From: UBA4615 sp964399635
GTDB lineage: Bacteria > Pseudomonadota > Gammaproteobacteria > Burkholderiales > Burkholderiaceae_E
DNA: 64,000 bases
Reading direction: 5' to 3'
Assembly: GCA_964399635.1 (NCBI GenBank)
Contig: CAYNRU010000071.1
Span: 45,545 to 109,544 of the forward strand
The stretch's first letter is position 1. Every line of letters starts with the position of its first letter. Under the pieces are notes generated by a model. It ran no database searches. It had not been told where the DNA came from and worked only from the letters and a program-made list of their open reading frames with translations. Shown piece by piece: positions 1-8,234 of the stretch. Made by a program: the position numbers and the translations under genes.

Positions 1-359
1 GCCCCAGGAGCGCCAGCTAGGCCTCGGACGGGGTCAACCCACTCCGACACCCCGCCAACGCCTCCTACGGGCTTTGTCACGGCTTCGGGCCCCATCGGGC
101 GGGACCAACTCGACGCGAGCGCTGTGCGGATCGGCGCGGCGCGCCAGAACCGGAGGCGTCCGTCGTACTCGGGAGCGGGCAGCGTGCCAGCGGAAATGCG
201 CCGATCGAGCGTCGCTGAGCTGATGCCGAAGAGCACCGTGACGTCGGCGGCGCGCAGTCGCATGTTGTCGGGTAGCGCGTCGAGAGCGGCGGCGCGCGGC
301 GAGACGGTCAAGCGCCTCGGCGGACGGGTCCTCGCGGGTTCGGTGAGGGAGGGCGGCAT
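1..359 (-). CDS. AlpA/MerR-like small DNA-binding regulator (partial, runs off left edge)
   Basis: Read from an ATG at 359 towards the left edge, the frame stays open for 119 codons and leaves the window, so the C-terminus is missing. Around residues 33-82 there is a compact winged-helix pattern: MRLRAADV, a recognition-helix-like FGISSATLDRRI, then a wing ending in RLRFWRAAPIR. This is the arrangement seen in AlpA and excisionase-type proteins of phages and islands, which bind near attachment sites or activate integrase genes. It lies on the same strand as, and downstream of, an unknown protein and a P4-type integrase, which fits an element-borne regulator. The start is not certain and no clear ribosome site was identified. 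The fold assignment is inferred from the residue pattern only. Confidence 0.55.
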   Translation of the reverse strand, partial: MPPSLTEPARTRPPRRLTVSPRAAALDALPDNMRLRAADVTVLFGISSATLDRRISAGTLPAPEYDGRLRFWRAAPIRTALASSWSRPMGPEAVTKPVGGVGGVSEWVDPVRGLAGAPG

Positions 360-449
360 CGTGCGCTCCTGCGCGGTGTTGTCGACCAGCGCAGCATCAC
401 GCACCCGCAGATTGCAAAAAAGGCCCTGATTTCTGGCCTATTTCGGCGC

Positions 450-1088
450 CTATTTTGCAACTTTTCCCCGTGCCCGCGACAGGTACGGCTTCCATCGCGC
501 CAGGCCATTCTTGATGAATGCAGCTTCGCGTCCCGGTCGACCCTCCTCCTCCCACTGGCGACGAAATATCTGGCGCAGCACGCCCGTGTCGCTGTCGGGA
601 AGCCCGCCAGACGCGCGCAGCAAGTCCACGCAGTACACGAGCGCCGCACGCTCGTCGTCGGTCAACAAGCGTGGGCGGCCAGCGGGCCGTTGCGGCCGGA
701 ACTGGTCCATTGCGCGCGGATCGGGCTTGGTAGGCGGCCTGCCACGCCGACGCGACGCTGGTGCGGTGGGTGCGGCCCTCTCGCGCGCCGACGACACTCC
801 GGCCTGATATGCGAGCGCGGTCGCGGCGAGCCGCCAATCGTCGAACGTCCAAGCCTCCAGCTCGCGTCCGATCAGCACGCTGAGCGTACGCAAAGCAGGC
901 GGGAGCGGCTTCTCGGCATGACCGGGGATCGACCCAACGAGGCCGAAAAGCGTGTCGCCGCCGGGGCCTGCGAGTTGCAGCGCGATGATGGCGTCGAGCA
1001 ATCCATCGGGACTGCCCGAGGCGATGGCAGGTGGAGCGACTGCGCGCGGAGCGCTTGCGCCGTCGTTGTCTTCGGAGTCGGGAGGCAT
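450..1088 (-). CDS. Hypothetical protein of the integrated element
   Basis: This 212-residue protein belongs to no family I recognise. The N-terminus (about 1-40) is Ala/Pro-rich, the middle (about 90-110) carries a WTFDDWRLAATALAYQAG segment that looks helical, and a basic low-complexity stretch (RRRGRPPTKPDPR) follows, resembling an AT-hook-like RGRP motif. The C-terminal third contains LLTDDERAALVYCVDLLR and ends in a very basic tail. Basic character plus the RGRP motif suggest nucleic-acid contact, but this is inference. It lies between the integrase and the AlpA-like gene, all on the minus strand, so it is probably element cargo. No signal peptide or membrane segment is visible. Confidence 0.5.
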   Translation of the reverse strand: MPPDSEDNDGASAPRAVAPPAIASGSPDGLLDAIIALQLAGPGGDTLFGLVGSIPGHAEKPLPPALRTLSVLIGRELEAWTFDDWRLAATALAYQAGVSSARERAAPTAPASRRRGRPPTKPDPRAMDQFRPQRPAGRPRLLTDDERAALVYCVDLLRASGGLPDSDTGVLRQIFRRQWEEEGRPGREAAFIKNGLARWKPYLSRARGKVAK

Positions 1089-1196
1089 CAGCGCACCCTT
1101 GGCGCGGCCCTACGTGAGGGCGCCGCGGCAGGCTGGTAGGGATCCAGCTTTTCCCCCCGTCGGGGTAGCCGCGGCGCTTGCGGTTCGGTCAGTCGC

Positions 1197-2453
1197 TCAG
1201 GCGAGCCTGCGCATCGGGACGACGTTGCCACCGGCCACGCGCGCGTCGATGTAGTTGGCCCAGGCCTGCAACATGCGGCGGCGGTCCGGCAGCCGGTCGG
1301 CGTGGTTGTAGCTGGCGCGGACCTCGTCGCGCTCGACATGCGCGAGCTGAAGTTCGACGACATCCCGATCGAACCCCTGCCCATTGAGTATGGTCGACGC
1401 GGTCGCACGCAGCCCGTGCGGCGTGACTCGACCGGCGAACCCGACGCGCTTGAAAGCGACGTTCAGCGCGCTGTCGCTCAATGGCGCGTCGCGACGCGAG
1501 AGCGAGGGGAAGCAGTACGGCCCGCCGCCGGTGATGTCCTGCAGCTCGGCGAAGAGCGCCGCCGCCTGGCGCGACAGCGGCACAACGTGCTCGCGACCGG
1601 CCTTCATTCGCTGCGCCGGCACACGCCATGTCGGACCGGACGGGTCGTGCAGATCGACCTCGTCCCACCGCGCGCCAATCAGCTCGCGCTTGCGGGTGAA
1701 GGTCAGCAGCAGCAGTCGCATTGCGATACGGGTCGCGTCGCGCCCGCCGTAGCGGTCGATCGCGCCGACGAACTCGGCCAGCTCGCCCGGCTGCAGCGGC
1801 CGGTGGTGGCGCACCCCCGGCGCGCCGGCAAGCTCATCGCGTGCGTCGCGGGCCGGATTGGTCGCCACCAGCCCGCGCCTGCGGGCGTGATCGAGGACCT
1901 GCGCAAGCGCGAGCCGGGCATGGTGCGCGGTGCGCGGCCCGCCGGTACGCCAGACGCGACCTGCTTTATCGGTGATCGTGCGCGGAACGGCCATCGCGCG
2001 CAGCAGCTCCCGCACGTCGCGCTCCTCGATCGAGGCGATCGGGCGCGAGCCCAGCGCCGGGTACACATCGCGGTCGAACCAGCGGCGAACGTTCTCGCGC
2101 CAGGTGCTCGACCGCGTCGATGCCTTCTCGGAGTACCACTCGTCCGCGACCTTCTGCAGCGTGCTGGCCGCCGCCGCGCGCCGCTGCGTGCGCTTGTCGC
2201 GCTTGTCTTGCGACGGGGACTGCCCGGCGGCCACCAGCGCGCGGGCGCGCTGGTGTGCCTCTCGTGCAGCGGCCAGGCCGACATCCGGGTAGCGGCCGAT
2301 GGTCAGCGAGCCACGGAGCCCGTCAAGCCGATAGTCAAACCGCCAGCTTTTCCCGCCTGCCGCGGCCACGAACAAGTACAGCCCGCCGGCGTCTGCAAGC
2401 TTGTATGGCTTGCCCGTCGCCCGGGCCGTGCGCGCCTTCGTGTCGGTGATCAT
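1197..2453 (-). CDS. P4-type tyrosine site-specific integrase
   Basis: Integrase of the phage P4/prophage type, about 418 residues, which recombines attP with a chromosomal attB. The N-terminus has the usual arm-binding domain (MITDTKARTARATGKPYKL, then GGLYLFVAAAGGKSWRFDYR and LTIGRYPDVGLAAAREAH). The central core-binding domain spans about 100-190. The catalytic domain shows Arg in TFTRKRELIGARWDEVDL, the HGLRATAST box, and the nucleophile Tyr in RASYNHADRLPDRRRMLQAW. I chose the ATG at 2453 because family members start with M(I/L)TDTK; an in-frame ATG at 2531 would add 26 residues without similarity to the family. The gene lies at the end of the element nearest ribE, as expected for an integrase beside its attachment site. 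Confidence 0.93.
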   Translation of the reverse strand: MITDTKARTARATGKPYKLADAGGLYLFVAAAGGKSWRFDYRLDGLRGSLTIGRYPDVGLAAAREAHQRARALVAAGQSPSQDKRDKRTQRRAAAASTLQKVADEWYSEKASTRSSTWRENVRRWFDRDVYPALGSRPIASIEERDVRELLRAMAVPRTITDKAGRVWRTGGPRTAHHARLALAQVLDHARRRGLVATNPARDARDELAGAPGVRHHRPLQPGELAEFVGAIDRYGGRDATRIAMRLLLLTFTRKRELIGARWDEVDLHDPSGPTWRVPAQRMKAGREHVVPLSRQAAALFAELQDITGGGPYCFPSLSRRDAPLSDSALNVAFKRVGFAGRVTPHGLRATASTILNGQGFDRDVVELQLAHVERDEVRASYNHADRLPDRRRMLQAWANYIDARVAGGNVVPMRRLA

Positions 2454-2570
2454 CCCTGCCCTCTCTGACGGTACTTCGCGCCCAGGGGCGCCGATACCGT
2501 CAACAATACCGTCAGCGGAGGTGCGGTGCAATGATGATCTGCGAGTGCCCTTGATGCGATGTAACTCGTT

Positions 2571-2585
2571 GATCCATCATGGATC
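2571..2585. repeat. Short perfect inverted repeat at the probable element/chromosome boundary
   Basis: GATCCA-TCA-TGGATC lies between the integrase start (2453) and the end of ribE (2596). It may be a recombination core or binding site, or chance. The matching attachment repeat at the other end of the element lies outside the window, so no att duplication can be shown. Confidence 0.3.
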
Positions 2586-2595
2586 TTCGTTCAGA

Positions 2596-3225
2596 TCAGC
2601 GCGGGATGATATTCGCTGAGGACCCGTGCAGCATCCGCTCCACGTACCGTGCGATCAGGTCGATCTCGAGGTTGACCTTCGAGCCGGCCTTCAGGTGCTT
2701 GAGCGTCGTCGCCTGGATGGTGTGCGGGATCAGGTTGATGCTGATGTCGCAGCCGCCGTCGGCGCGATCGCTCACCGTGTTGACGGTCAGGCTGGTGCCG
2801 TTGACGGTGACCGAGCCCTTGTACGCGAGGTACTTGGCGAGGCCGGCGGGCACCCGCAGGTCGAGCCGCCACGACTCGCCCACCGGCTCGAAGGCCGCGA
2901 CCTCGCCGAGCCCGTCGACATGGCCGCTGACGAGGTGCCCGCCGAGGCGGTCGGCGAGCCGCAGCGCCTTCTCGAGGTTGACCTCGCCCGGCACGGCCAG
3001 CCCGACGGTCTTGTCGAGACTCTCGAGCGACACCTCGACCGCGAAGCGGCTCGCATCGACCGAGACTGCGGTCATGCAGGCGCCCTGGATGGCGATGGAG
3101 TCGCCGACGGCGACGTCCGACAGGTCCAGGGCGCCGGCGTCGACCGTCAGGCGCACGCCCGAGGCGGTGCCCAGCGACTCGACGCGCTCGATTCGGCCGA
3201 TTGCGGCCACGATTCCGGTGAACAT
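2596..3225 (-). CDS. ribE: Riboflavin synthase, alpha chain
   Basis: Dismutates two 6,7-dimethyl-8-ribityllumazine molecules to riboflavin and the ribD-product pyrimidine in the cytosol. The 209-residue protein starts with the family signature MFTGIVAAIGRIE and shows the two tandem lumazine-binding repeats: the first around residues 1-95 (GDSIAIQGACMTAV), the second around 96-195 (GGHLVSGHVDGLGEV, then GSVTVNGTSLTVN). Length is normal for the family (about 200-220). The ATG at 3225 is fixed by this N-terminus. It lies 35 bases downstream of ribD on the same strand. The last residues (HGSSANIIPR) come right against the integrated element and could be element-derived, which is a guess. ribBA and ribH, normally next, are not in the window. 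Confidence 0.95.
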   Translation of the reverse strand: MFTGIVAAIGRIERVESLGTASGVRLTVDAGALDLSDVAVGDSIAIQGACMTAVSVDASRFAVEVSLESLDKTVGLAVPGEVNLEKALRLADRLGGHLVSGHVDGLGEVAAFEPVGESWRLDLRVPAGLAKYLAYKGSVTVNGTSLTVNTVSDRADGGCDISINLIPHTIQATTLKHLKAGSKVNLEIDLIARYVERMLHGSSANIIPR

Positions 3226-3260
3226 CGATACAGGCTCCGATGAAGGCGACGCCGGCGGCG

Positions 3261-4340
3261 TCAGAAGCGGGCCATCAGTCGCAGGTCGGGACCGATGCGC
3301 TCGACGTCGGTGAAGCGCAGCACGCGGCGCTTGTCCAGCGCGGGCGGCGCCTCGAGCTCGAAGAGCCCGAGACCCTTGCCGAGCAGCGACGGCGCCATGT
3401 ACACGAGCAGCTCGTCGACCATGCCCGCACGCACCAGTGAGCCGTTGAGCTTGTGGCCGGCCTCGACGTGCACCTCGTTCAGGCCGCGCGCGGCCAGCTC
3501 GGCCATCAGCGCGGCCAAGTCGACCTTGCCCCGCTCGTCGGGCACGCGGATCACCTCGCAGCCGCGGTCGCGCAGCTCGAGCGCCTTGTCGGGGTTGTCG
3601 ACCGCGCACGCGATCCAGGTTGGCGCGCCCTGGAACAGCCTGGCACCGAGGTCGATCTCGAGCCGGGAGTCGACCAGCACCTTGATCGGCTGGCGGGTCG
3701 TCTCGACGTGCCGCACGTTCAGCTGCGGGTCGTCGTCGCGAACGGTGCCGATGCCGGTCAGGATCGCGCAGGCCCGGGCCCGCCACGCATGCCCGTCCCG
3801 GCGCGCTGCCTCGCCGGTGATCCACTGGCTCGTGCCGTCGGGCAGCGCGGTCAGGCCGTCGATCGAGGCCGCGACCTTGAGCCGGACCCACGGCAGCGCC
3901 CGCGACATGCGCGACACGAAGCCGATGTTGAGCTCGGTCGCCTCGTGCTGCAGCAGGCCGCAGCGCACGTCGACGCCCGCGTCGCGCAGCCGCGTCAGGC
4001 CGCGGCCGTTGACCGTCGGGTTGGGATCCTCCATCGCGGCGATCACCCGGCCCACGCGCGCCTCGACCAGCGCGTCGACGCAGGGCGGCGTGCGGCCGAA
4101 ATGGCTGCACGGCTCGAGCGTGACGTAGACGGTCGCGCCGCGCGAGCGGCCCCCCGCCTCGCCCAGCGCCACCACCTCGGCGTGCGGCTCGCCGGCGCGG
4201 CGGTGCCAGCCTTCGCCGACGATCTGCCCGTCCTTGACGATCACGCAGCCGACCCGCGGGTTGGGCGTGGCGGTGAACAGCCCCAGCTTCGCCAGCTCGA
4301 GGGCGCGGGTCATGAAGCCGTGGTCGGCGGAGGTGAACAT
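3261..4340 (-). CDS. ribD: Bifunctional riboflavin deaminase/reductase
   Basis: Catalyses two consecutive steps of riboflavin synthesis: deamination of the diaminopyrimidine, then NADPH-dependent side-chain reduction. Residues 1-145 form the zinc deaminase domain with H53-A-E55 and PCSH...PPC (C78, C87). Residues about 150-359 form the RibD C-terminal, dihydrofolate-reductase-like domain (RLKVAASIDGLTALPDG, ILTGIGTVRDDDPQLNVR, VHVEAGHKLNGSLV). At 359 residues it is full length. It starts 68 bases after nrdR and lies upstream of ribE, the common betaproteobacterial order glyA-nrdR-ribD-ribE. Confidence 0.96.
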   Translation of the reverse strand: MFTSADHGFMTRALELAKLGLFTATPNPRVGCVIVKDGQIVGEGWHRRAGEPHAEVVALGEAGGRSRGATVYVTLEPCSHFGRTPPCVDALVEARVGRVIAAMEDPNPTVNGRGLTRLRDAGVDVRCGLLQHEATELNIGFVSRMSRALPWVRLKVAASIDGLTALPDGTSQWITGEAARRDGHAWRARACAILTGIGTVRDDDPQLNVRHVETTRQPIKVLVDSRLEIDLGARLFQGAPTWIACAVDNPDKALELRDRGCEVIRVPDERGKVDLAALMAELAARGLNEVHVEAGHKLNGSLVRAGMVDELLVYMAPSLLGKGLGLFELEAPPALDKRRVLRFTDVERIGPDLRLMARF

Positions 4341-4408
4341 CGGACGATTCTAATCGGTCGGGCGCCGCGTGCCGGCCCCGGCAGGCCTGGCCCGCGCGCC
4401 GGCGGCGC

Positions 4409-4882
4409 TCACGCCTTGCCCTTGGTGCGCCCGCGCGGCCGCACTTCCTCGATCGCCTCGGCGAACTCGTCGACGTCCTCGAACTTGCGGTACACCGACG
4501 CGAAGCGCACGTAGCCGATCTTGTCGATCTTCTTGAGCTCGCGCATCACCAGCTCGCCGATCCGTTCGCTGGGCACCTCGCGGGTGGCGAGCGACAGAAG
4601 CTTCTCCTCGATCCGACCGATCGCGGCATCGACCGCCTCGGAGGTCACCGGACGCTTGCGCAGCGCAAGCGCGAGCGATGCCCGCAGCTTGCGCCGGTCG
4701 TACTCGGCGCGCACGCCGTTCTTCTTGACCACTGCCGGCAGCGACAGCTCGACCCGCTCGTAGGTGGTAAAGCGCTTGTCGCAGTGAGCGCAACGCCGTC
4801 GCCGGCGCAGCACGTCGCCGTCGTCGACCTCCCGGGTCTCGATGACCTGGGTGTCGGCGTGGTCGCAGAACGGGCAGCGCAT
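4409..4882 (-). CDS. nrdR: Transcriptional repressor NrdR
   Basis: Zinc-ribbon plus ATP-cone repressor of ribonucleotide reductase genes. The zinc ribbon is visible as C3-x2-C6 and C31-x2-C34 (MRCPFCDHADTQVIETR, CAHCDKRFTTYE). The ATP-cone spans about 49-139 (VVKKNGVRAEYDRRKL, LMRELKKIDKIGYVRFASVY). At 157 residues it has the standard length. It lies 82 bases downstream of glyA on the same strand, an arrangement conserved in Burkholderiales, and probably shares a transcript with glyA and the rib genes. Confidence 0.97.
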   Translation of the reverse strand: MRCPFCDHADTQVIETREVDDGDVLRRRRRCAHCDKRFTTYERVELSLPAVVKKNGVRAEYDRRKLRASLALALRKRPVTSEAVDAAIGRIEEKLLSLATREVPSERIGELVMRELKKIDKIGYVRFASVYRKFEDVDEFAEAIEEVRPRGRTKGKA

Positions 4883-4964
4883 GGTCGGATCAAGCCTCGA
4901 GTGGATCGGCTGCGGGCGGCCCGCGCCTGCGCCCTCGCGGGGGGCCGGCGGCGGGCCGCGCGCG

Positions 4965-6221
4965 TCAGCGGTAGACCGGGAACGCCGCGGTCAGCGCCGA
5001 CACCTTCGCGCGGACGCGGTCGATGCTGGCCGCATCCCGGGGCGCGTCGAGCACGTCGGCGATCAGCTGCCCGACCTGCGCCGCCTCGGCCTCCCGGAAG
5101 CCCCGCGTCGTCATCGCCGGCGACCCCAGCCGCACGCCGCTGGTCACCATCGGCTTCTCGGGGTCGTTGGGGATGGCGTTCTTGTTGACGGTGATGTGAG
5201 CCTGGCCGAGCACCGTCTCGGCCTCCTTGCCGGTGATCGACTTGGCGCGCAGATCCACCAGCATCACATGGCTCTCGGTGCGCCCCGACACGATCCGCAG
5301 GCCGCGGCCGATCAGGCTCTCGGCCAGCGCGCGCGCATTGGCGATCACCTGCTGCTGGTAGGCCTTGAAGGACGGCTGCAGCGCCTCCTGGAAGGCCACC
5401 GCCTTGGCGGCGATCACGTGCATCAGCGGCCCGCCCTGCAGGCCGGGGAACACCGCCGAGTTGATGGCGCGCTCGTGCTCGGGCTTCATCAGGATGATGC
5501 CGCCGCGCGGGCCGCGCAGGCTCTTGTGGGTGGTCGAGGTGACGACGTCGGCATGCGGCACCGGATTGGGGTAGACGCCGGCCGCGACCAGCCCGGCGTA
5601 GTGCGCCATGTCGACCAGGAAGATCGCGCCGACCTCCTTGGCGATCCGCGCGAAGCGCTCGAAGTCGATGCGCAGCGCGTAGGCCGAGGCGCCCGCGATG
5701 ATCAGCTTGGGTCGCGCCGCGCGCGCCGTCGCCTCCATCGCGTCGTAGTCGATCGCCTCGGCGGCGTCGAGCCCGTAGGACACCACGTTGAACCACTTCC
5801 CGGACAGGTTCAGCGGCATGCCGTGGGTCAGGTGCCCGCCCTCGGCCAGGCTCATGCCCATGATGGTGTCGCCGGGCTTGAGGAAGGCGAGGAACACTGC
5901 CTGGTTGGCCTGTGCGCCCGAATGCGGCTGAACGTTGGCCGCATCCGCGCCGAACAGACGCTTGACGCGGTCGATCGCGAGGCGCTCGGCCACGTCGACG
6001 TGCTCGCAGCCACCGTAGTAGCGCTTGCCGGGATAGCCCTCGGCGTACTTGTTGGTGAGCTGCGAGCCCTGCGCGGCCATCACCGCGGGGCTCGCGTAGT
6101 TCTCGGAGGCGATCAGCTCGATGTGGGCTTCCTGGCGAAGGTTCTCGGCCGAGATGGCCTGCCAGAGTTCCGGATCGACCTGCGCGATCCCTTGGTTGCG
6201 GTCAAACATGGTGTGTCCCAT
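4965..6221 (-). CDS. glyA: Serine hydroxymethyltransferase
   Basis: PLP enzyme that interconverts serine and glycine with transfer of the one-carbon unit to tetrahydrofolate. Family marks: ELIASENYASPAVMAAQGS near the N-terminus, YYGGCEHVD, the PLP-lysine motif STTHKSLRGPRGG (about residues 225-237), and GVRLGSPAMTTRGF. At 418 residues it is full length. The start could be either ATG of MGHTMFDRN (6221 or 6209). It is the first gene of the leftward glyA-nrdR-ribD-ribE run. I looked in the upstream 180 bases for a glycine riboswitch pattern and saw none. Confidence 0.97.
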   Translation of the reverse strand: MGHTMFDRNQGIAQVDPELWQAISAENLRQEAHIELIASENYASPAVMAAQGSQLTNKYAEGYPGKRYYGGCEHVDVAERLAIDRVKRLFGADAANVQPHSGAQANQAVFLAFLKPGDTIMGMSLAEGGHLTHGMPLNLSGKWFNVVSYGLDAAEAIDYDAMEATARAARPKLIIAGASAYALRIDFERFARIAKEVGAIFLVDMAHYAGLVAAGVYPNPVPHADVVTSTTHKSLRGPRGGIILMKPEHERAINSAVFPGLQGGPLMHVIAAKAVAFQEALQPSFKAYQQQVIANARALAESLIGRGLRIVSGRTESHVMLVDLRAKSITGKEAETVLGQAHITVNKNAIPNDPEKPMVTSGVRLGSPAMTTRGFREAEAAQVGQLIADVLDAPRDAASIDRVRAKVSALTAAFPVYR

Positions 6222-6402
6222 CTGCAGTCATGATCCCCGGCGGGTTGCCGGCAACTGCCCAGGCGAACGGCGGGCGACGCAGGCATCGCCGATTTCCGCG
6301 TTTCACGGTGTCGATTCACCCCTACTCGCCAGTCACGCGGACAGCCGAGATTGTAGTGGATCGCGCCGATCCCGGCAGCGGATCAGGTCGGCCCGCCGTC
6401 GT

Positions 6403-7080
6403 TCAGGCGGTCGGGCCCAGCTCGTCCAGGGCGCCTCGCCAGTGCGACACGTCGCCCCACTCCAGGATCTCGAGGCGGCCGTCCGCGTAGCGCAGCCGGT
6501 TCAGACTGGCGTTGGGGACCTCGAAGTCGCGGGTCGCGGTCAGGGGCATCGACCGGGCCATCCGATGGGCGATGTCGAGCACCCCGCCGTGGGTGACCAC
6601 CACCAGCGTGCGCCCGGCGTGCAGTTCGGCCAGCTCGGTGAGCACGGCCTCGACGCGCTGCTGGAAGCCGCGCAGCGACTCGCCGCCCTCGACGTCGAAG
6701 TCCGGATCGCGGGCGAGCCAGCGCTCGAACTGGCCGGCGAGGTCGCGCTGCACCTCGGGGTAGGTGCGGCCCTCGAAGACGCCGTAGGCGCGCTCGCGCA
6801 GGCGCGCGTCGAACACGGTCTCGAGCCCGGTGGCGGCGGCGATTGGCTCGGCCGTCTGCCGGCAGCGCTGCAGGTCGCTGCAGACCAGCGCCGGCGGCGC
6901 ACGGCCCGGCTCGGGCGCCAGCCGGTAGCGCTCGCTGCGGCCGGCGAGCTGACGGGCCGCCGCCTGCGCCTGGCGCACGCCTTCGTCGTTGAGGGGGGTG
7001 TCGAGCTGGCCCTGGATGCGGCGCTCGCGGTTCCAGGCGGTCTCGCCGTGTCGGAGAAGGATCAGGTCGGTGGCGGGCAT
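6403..7080 (-). CDS. Histidine phosphatase family protein (phosphoglycerate-mutase-like)
   Basis: The 225-residue protein has the histidine-phosphatase catalytic core: LLRHGETAWN with the nucleophile H11, a second arginine in CSDLQRCRQTAEPI, the acid in RERAYGVFEGRTYPE, and the second catalytic His in VVVTHGGVLD. This matches cofactor-dependent phosphoglycerate mutase-like phosphatases (GpmB/CobC group), so the substrate is a small phosphorylated metabolite not identifiable from sequence. It is the last gene of a tyrS-dtd-PEBP-phosphatase run on the minus strand, 16 bases after the PEBP gene. Confidence 0.88.
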   Translation of the reverse strand: MPATDLILLRHGETAWNRERRIQGQLDTPLNDEGVRQAQAAARQLAGRSERYRLAPEPGRAPPALVCSDLQRCRQTAEPIAAATGLETVFDARLRERAYGVFEGRTYPEVQRDLAGQFERWLARDPDFDVEGGESLRGFQQRVEAVLTELAELHAGRTLVVVTHGGVLDIAHRMARSMPLTATRDFEVPNASLNRLRYADGRLEILEWGDVSHWRGALDELGPTA

Positions 7081-7096
7081 CGATCGGGAAGCGAGG

Positions 7097-7753
7097 TCAC
7101 GGGGCGGCCTGGACGGCGGCCGCCGGGCCGGCTAGGCGCGCGTTCAGGGTGTAGCTGCCGGTCACGGTGGCGCGGGCCAGCACGTGGCCGGCCATCGCGG
7201 CCAGCACCTGCGGGCCGGTGAAGCGCCCCTCCACCGGCAGCCGGTCGAGGTCGAGCGCGTAGACCGCGAACTGATAGCGATGGATCAGCGCGTCGTTCCA
7301 GGGCGGGCACGGGCCGTCGTAGCCGTAGTAGTCGCCCGCCATGTCGTGGTCGGCCGCGAACCAGATGGTGTAGTCGTTCAGCCCCTGGCGCGCGCCGTAT
7401 CTGGTCTGCGGGCCGCTCTTGCCGCGCGGCACGACCCCGTCGGAGAACTCGCCCGCGACGATCGACACCACCGAGGGCGGCAGGTCGACCAGCACCCAGT
7501 GATGGAAGTCGACGCGAGGCAGCGAGGTGGGCACCTCGCGGTCGGGGTGATTGACGTCGTCAGGCATGCCGGGCACGTCGAAGTCGTGGCACAGCACCGC
7601 GATGGAGCGGGTGCCGTCCGGGACGTCCCACCACGCCAGTTGCGGGTTGCGGTTGGGCGCCAGCGCGACCCGGTGCCTGGAGTCGATGCGGCCGAACGCG
7701 AATTCGGGCGGGATGGCCTCGCCGTCGCGGAATGAATCGCTCCAGAGCTTCAT
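7097..7753 (-). CDS. YbhB/YbcL-like (PEBP superfamily) protein
   Basis: The 218-residue protein is a phosphatidylethanolamine-binding-protein fold member of the Raf kinase inhibitor-like YbhB/YbcL group. Visible marks are IPPEFAFG near residue 14, RNPQLAWWDVPDGTRSIAVL, a DFHHWVLVDLP strand, and the ligand-site motif YGYDGPCPPWNDALIHRYQF in the second half. There is no signal peptide, so it should be cytoplasmic. It begins at 7753 with an ATG that overlaps the stop of dtd in ATGA, suggesting translational coupling. The biochemical role of bacterial members is poorly known. Confidence 0.87.
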   Translation of the reverse strand: MKLWSDSFRDGEAIPPEFAFGRIDSRHRVALAPNRNPQLAWWDVPDGTRSIAVLCHDFDVPGMPDDVNHPDREVPTSLPRVDFHHWVLVDLPPSVVSIVAGEFSDGVVPRGKSGPQTRYGARQGLNDYTIWFAADHDMAGDYYGYDGPCPPWNDALIHRYQFAVYALDLDRLPVEGRFTGPQVLAAMAGHVLARATVTGSYTLNARLAGPAAAVQAAP

Positions 7754-8223
7754 GTGGGAACCTCGTCCGGGCTGGGGGGCTCCGGGTCGACGCTCAGCCA
7801 GAACGTGACCGGCCCATCGTTCACCAGATGTACCTGCATGTCCGCACCGAAGATACCCGTTTCCACGATCGGGTGGGCGGCGCGGGCCCGCGACACGAAG
7901 TAGTCGTACAGGCACCGCGCCTGCACCGCAGGGGCGGCCGGCGTGAAGCTCGGGCGCAGCCCGCTGCGGGTGTCGGCGGCGAGGGTGAACTGCGGCACGA
8001 TCAGCAGGCCGCCCCCGACGTCGGTGAGCGAGCGGTTCATCCGGCCGGCCGCGTCGGCGAACACCCGGTAGGCCAGCAGCCTCCCGAGCAGCGCGTCGGC
8101 CTGCCGCTCGGTGTCGTGCCTCACTGCGCACAGCAGCACCGCCAGGCCCTGCCCGATTGCCCCGACGCTGTGCGCGTCGACCTCGACGCGCGCCTGCGCG
8201 ACCCGCTGAAGCAGCGCGATCAC
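7750..8223 (-). CDS. dtd: D-aminoacyl-tRNA deacylase
   Basis: Hydrolyses D-aminoacyl-tRNA, especially D-Tyr-tRNA, as a proofreading step. The family pattern is clear: IALLQRVAQARVEVD at the N-terminus, VGAIGQGL, the PQFTLAADTRSGLRPSF active-site segment with the catalytic Thr, and the Gly-Pro motif in LVNDGPVTFWL. The best start is the GTG at 8223, which places the conserved N-terminus at residue 1 and gives 157 residues, a normal size; no ATG fits. It starts 11 bases after tyrS and overlaps the PEBP gene by 4 bases. The tyrS neighbour makes biological sense because TyrRS can charge D-tyrosine. Confidence 0.93.
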   Translation of the reverse strand: MIALLQRVAQARVEVDAHSVGAIGQGLAVLLCAVRHDTERQADALLGRLLAYRVFADAAGRMNRSLTDVGGGLLIVPQFTLAADTRSGLRPSFTPAAPAVQARCLYDYFVSRARAAHPIVETGIFGADMQVHLVNDGPVTFWLSVDPEPPSPDEVPT

Positions 8224-8234
8224 CTGCGCCGCCG

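Noticed and set aside
6222..6402. Glycine or other riboswitch upstream of glyA
   Set aside because: No glycine aptamer core or expression platform could be recognised in the leader.
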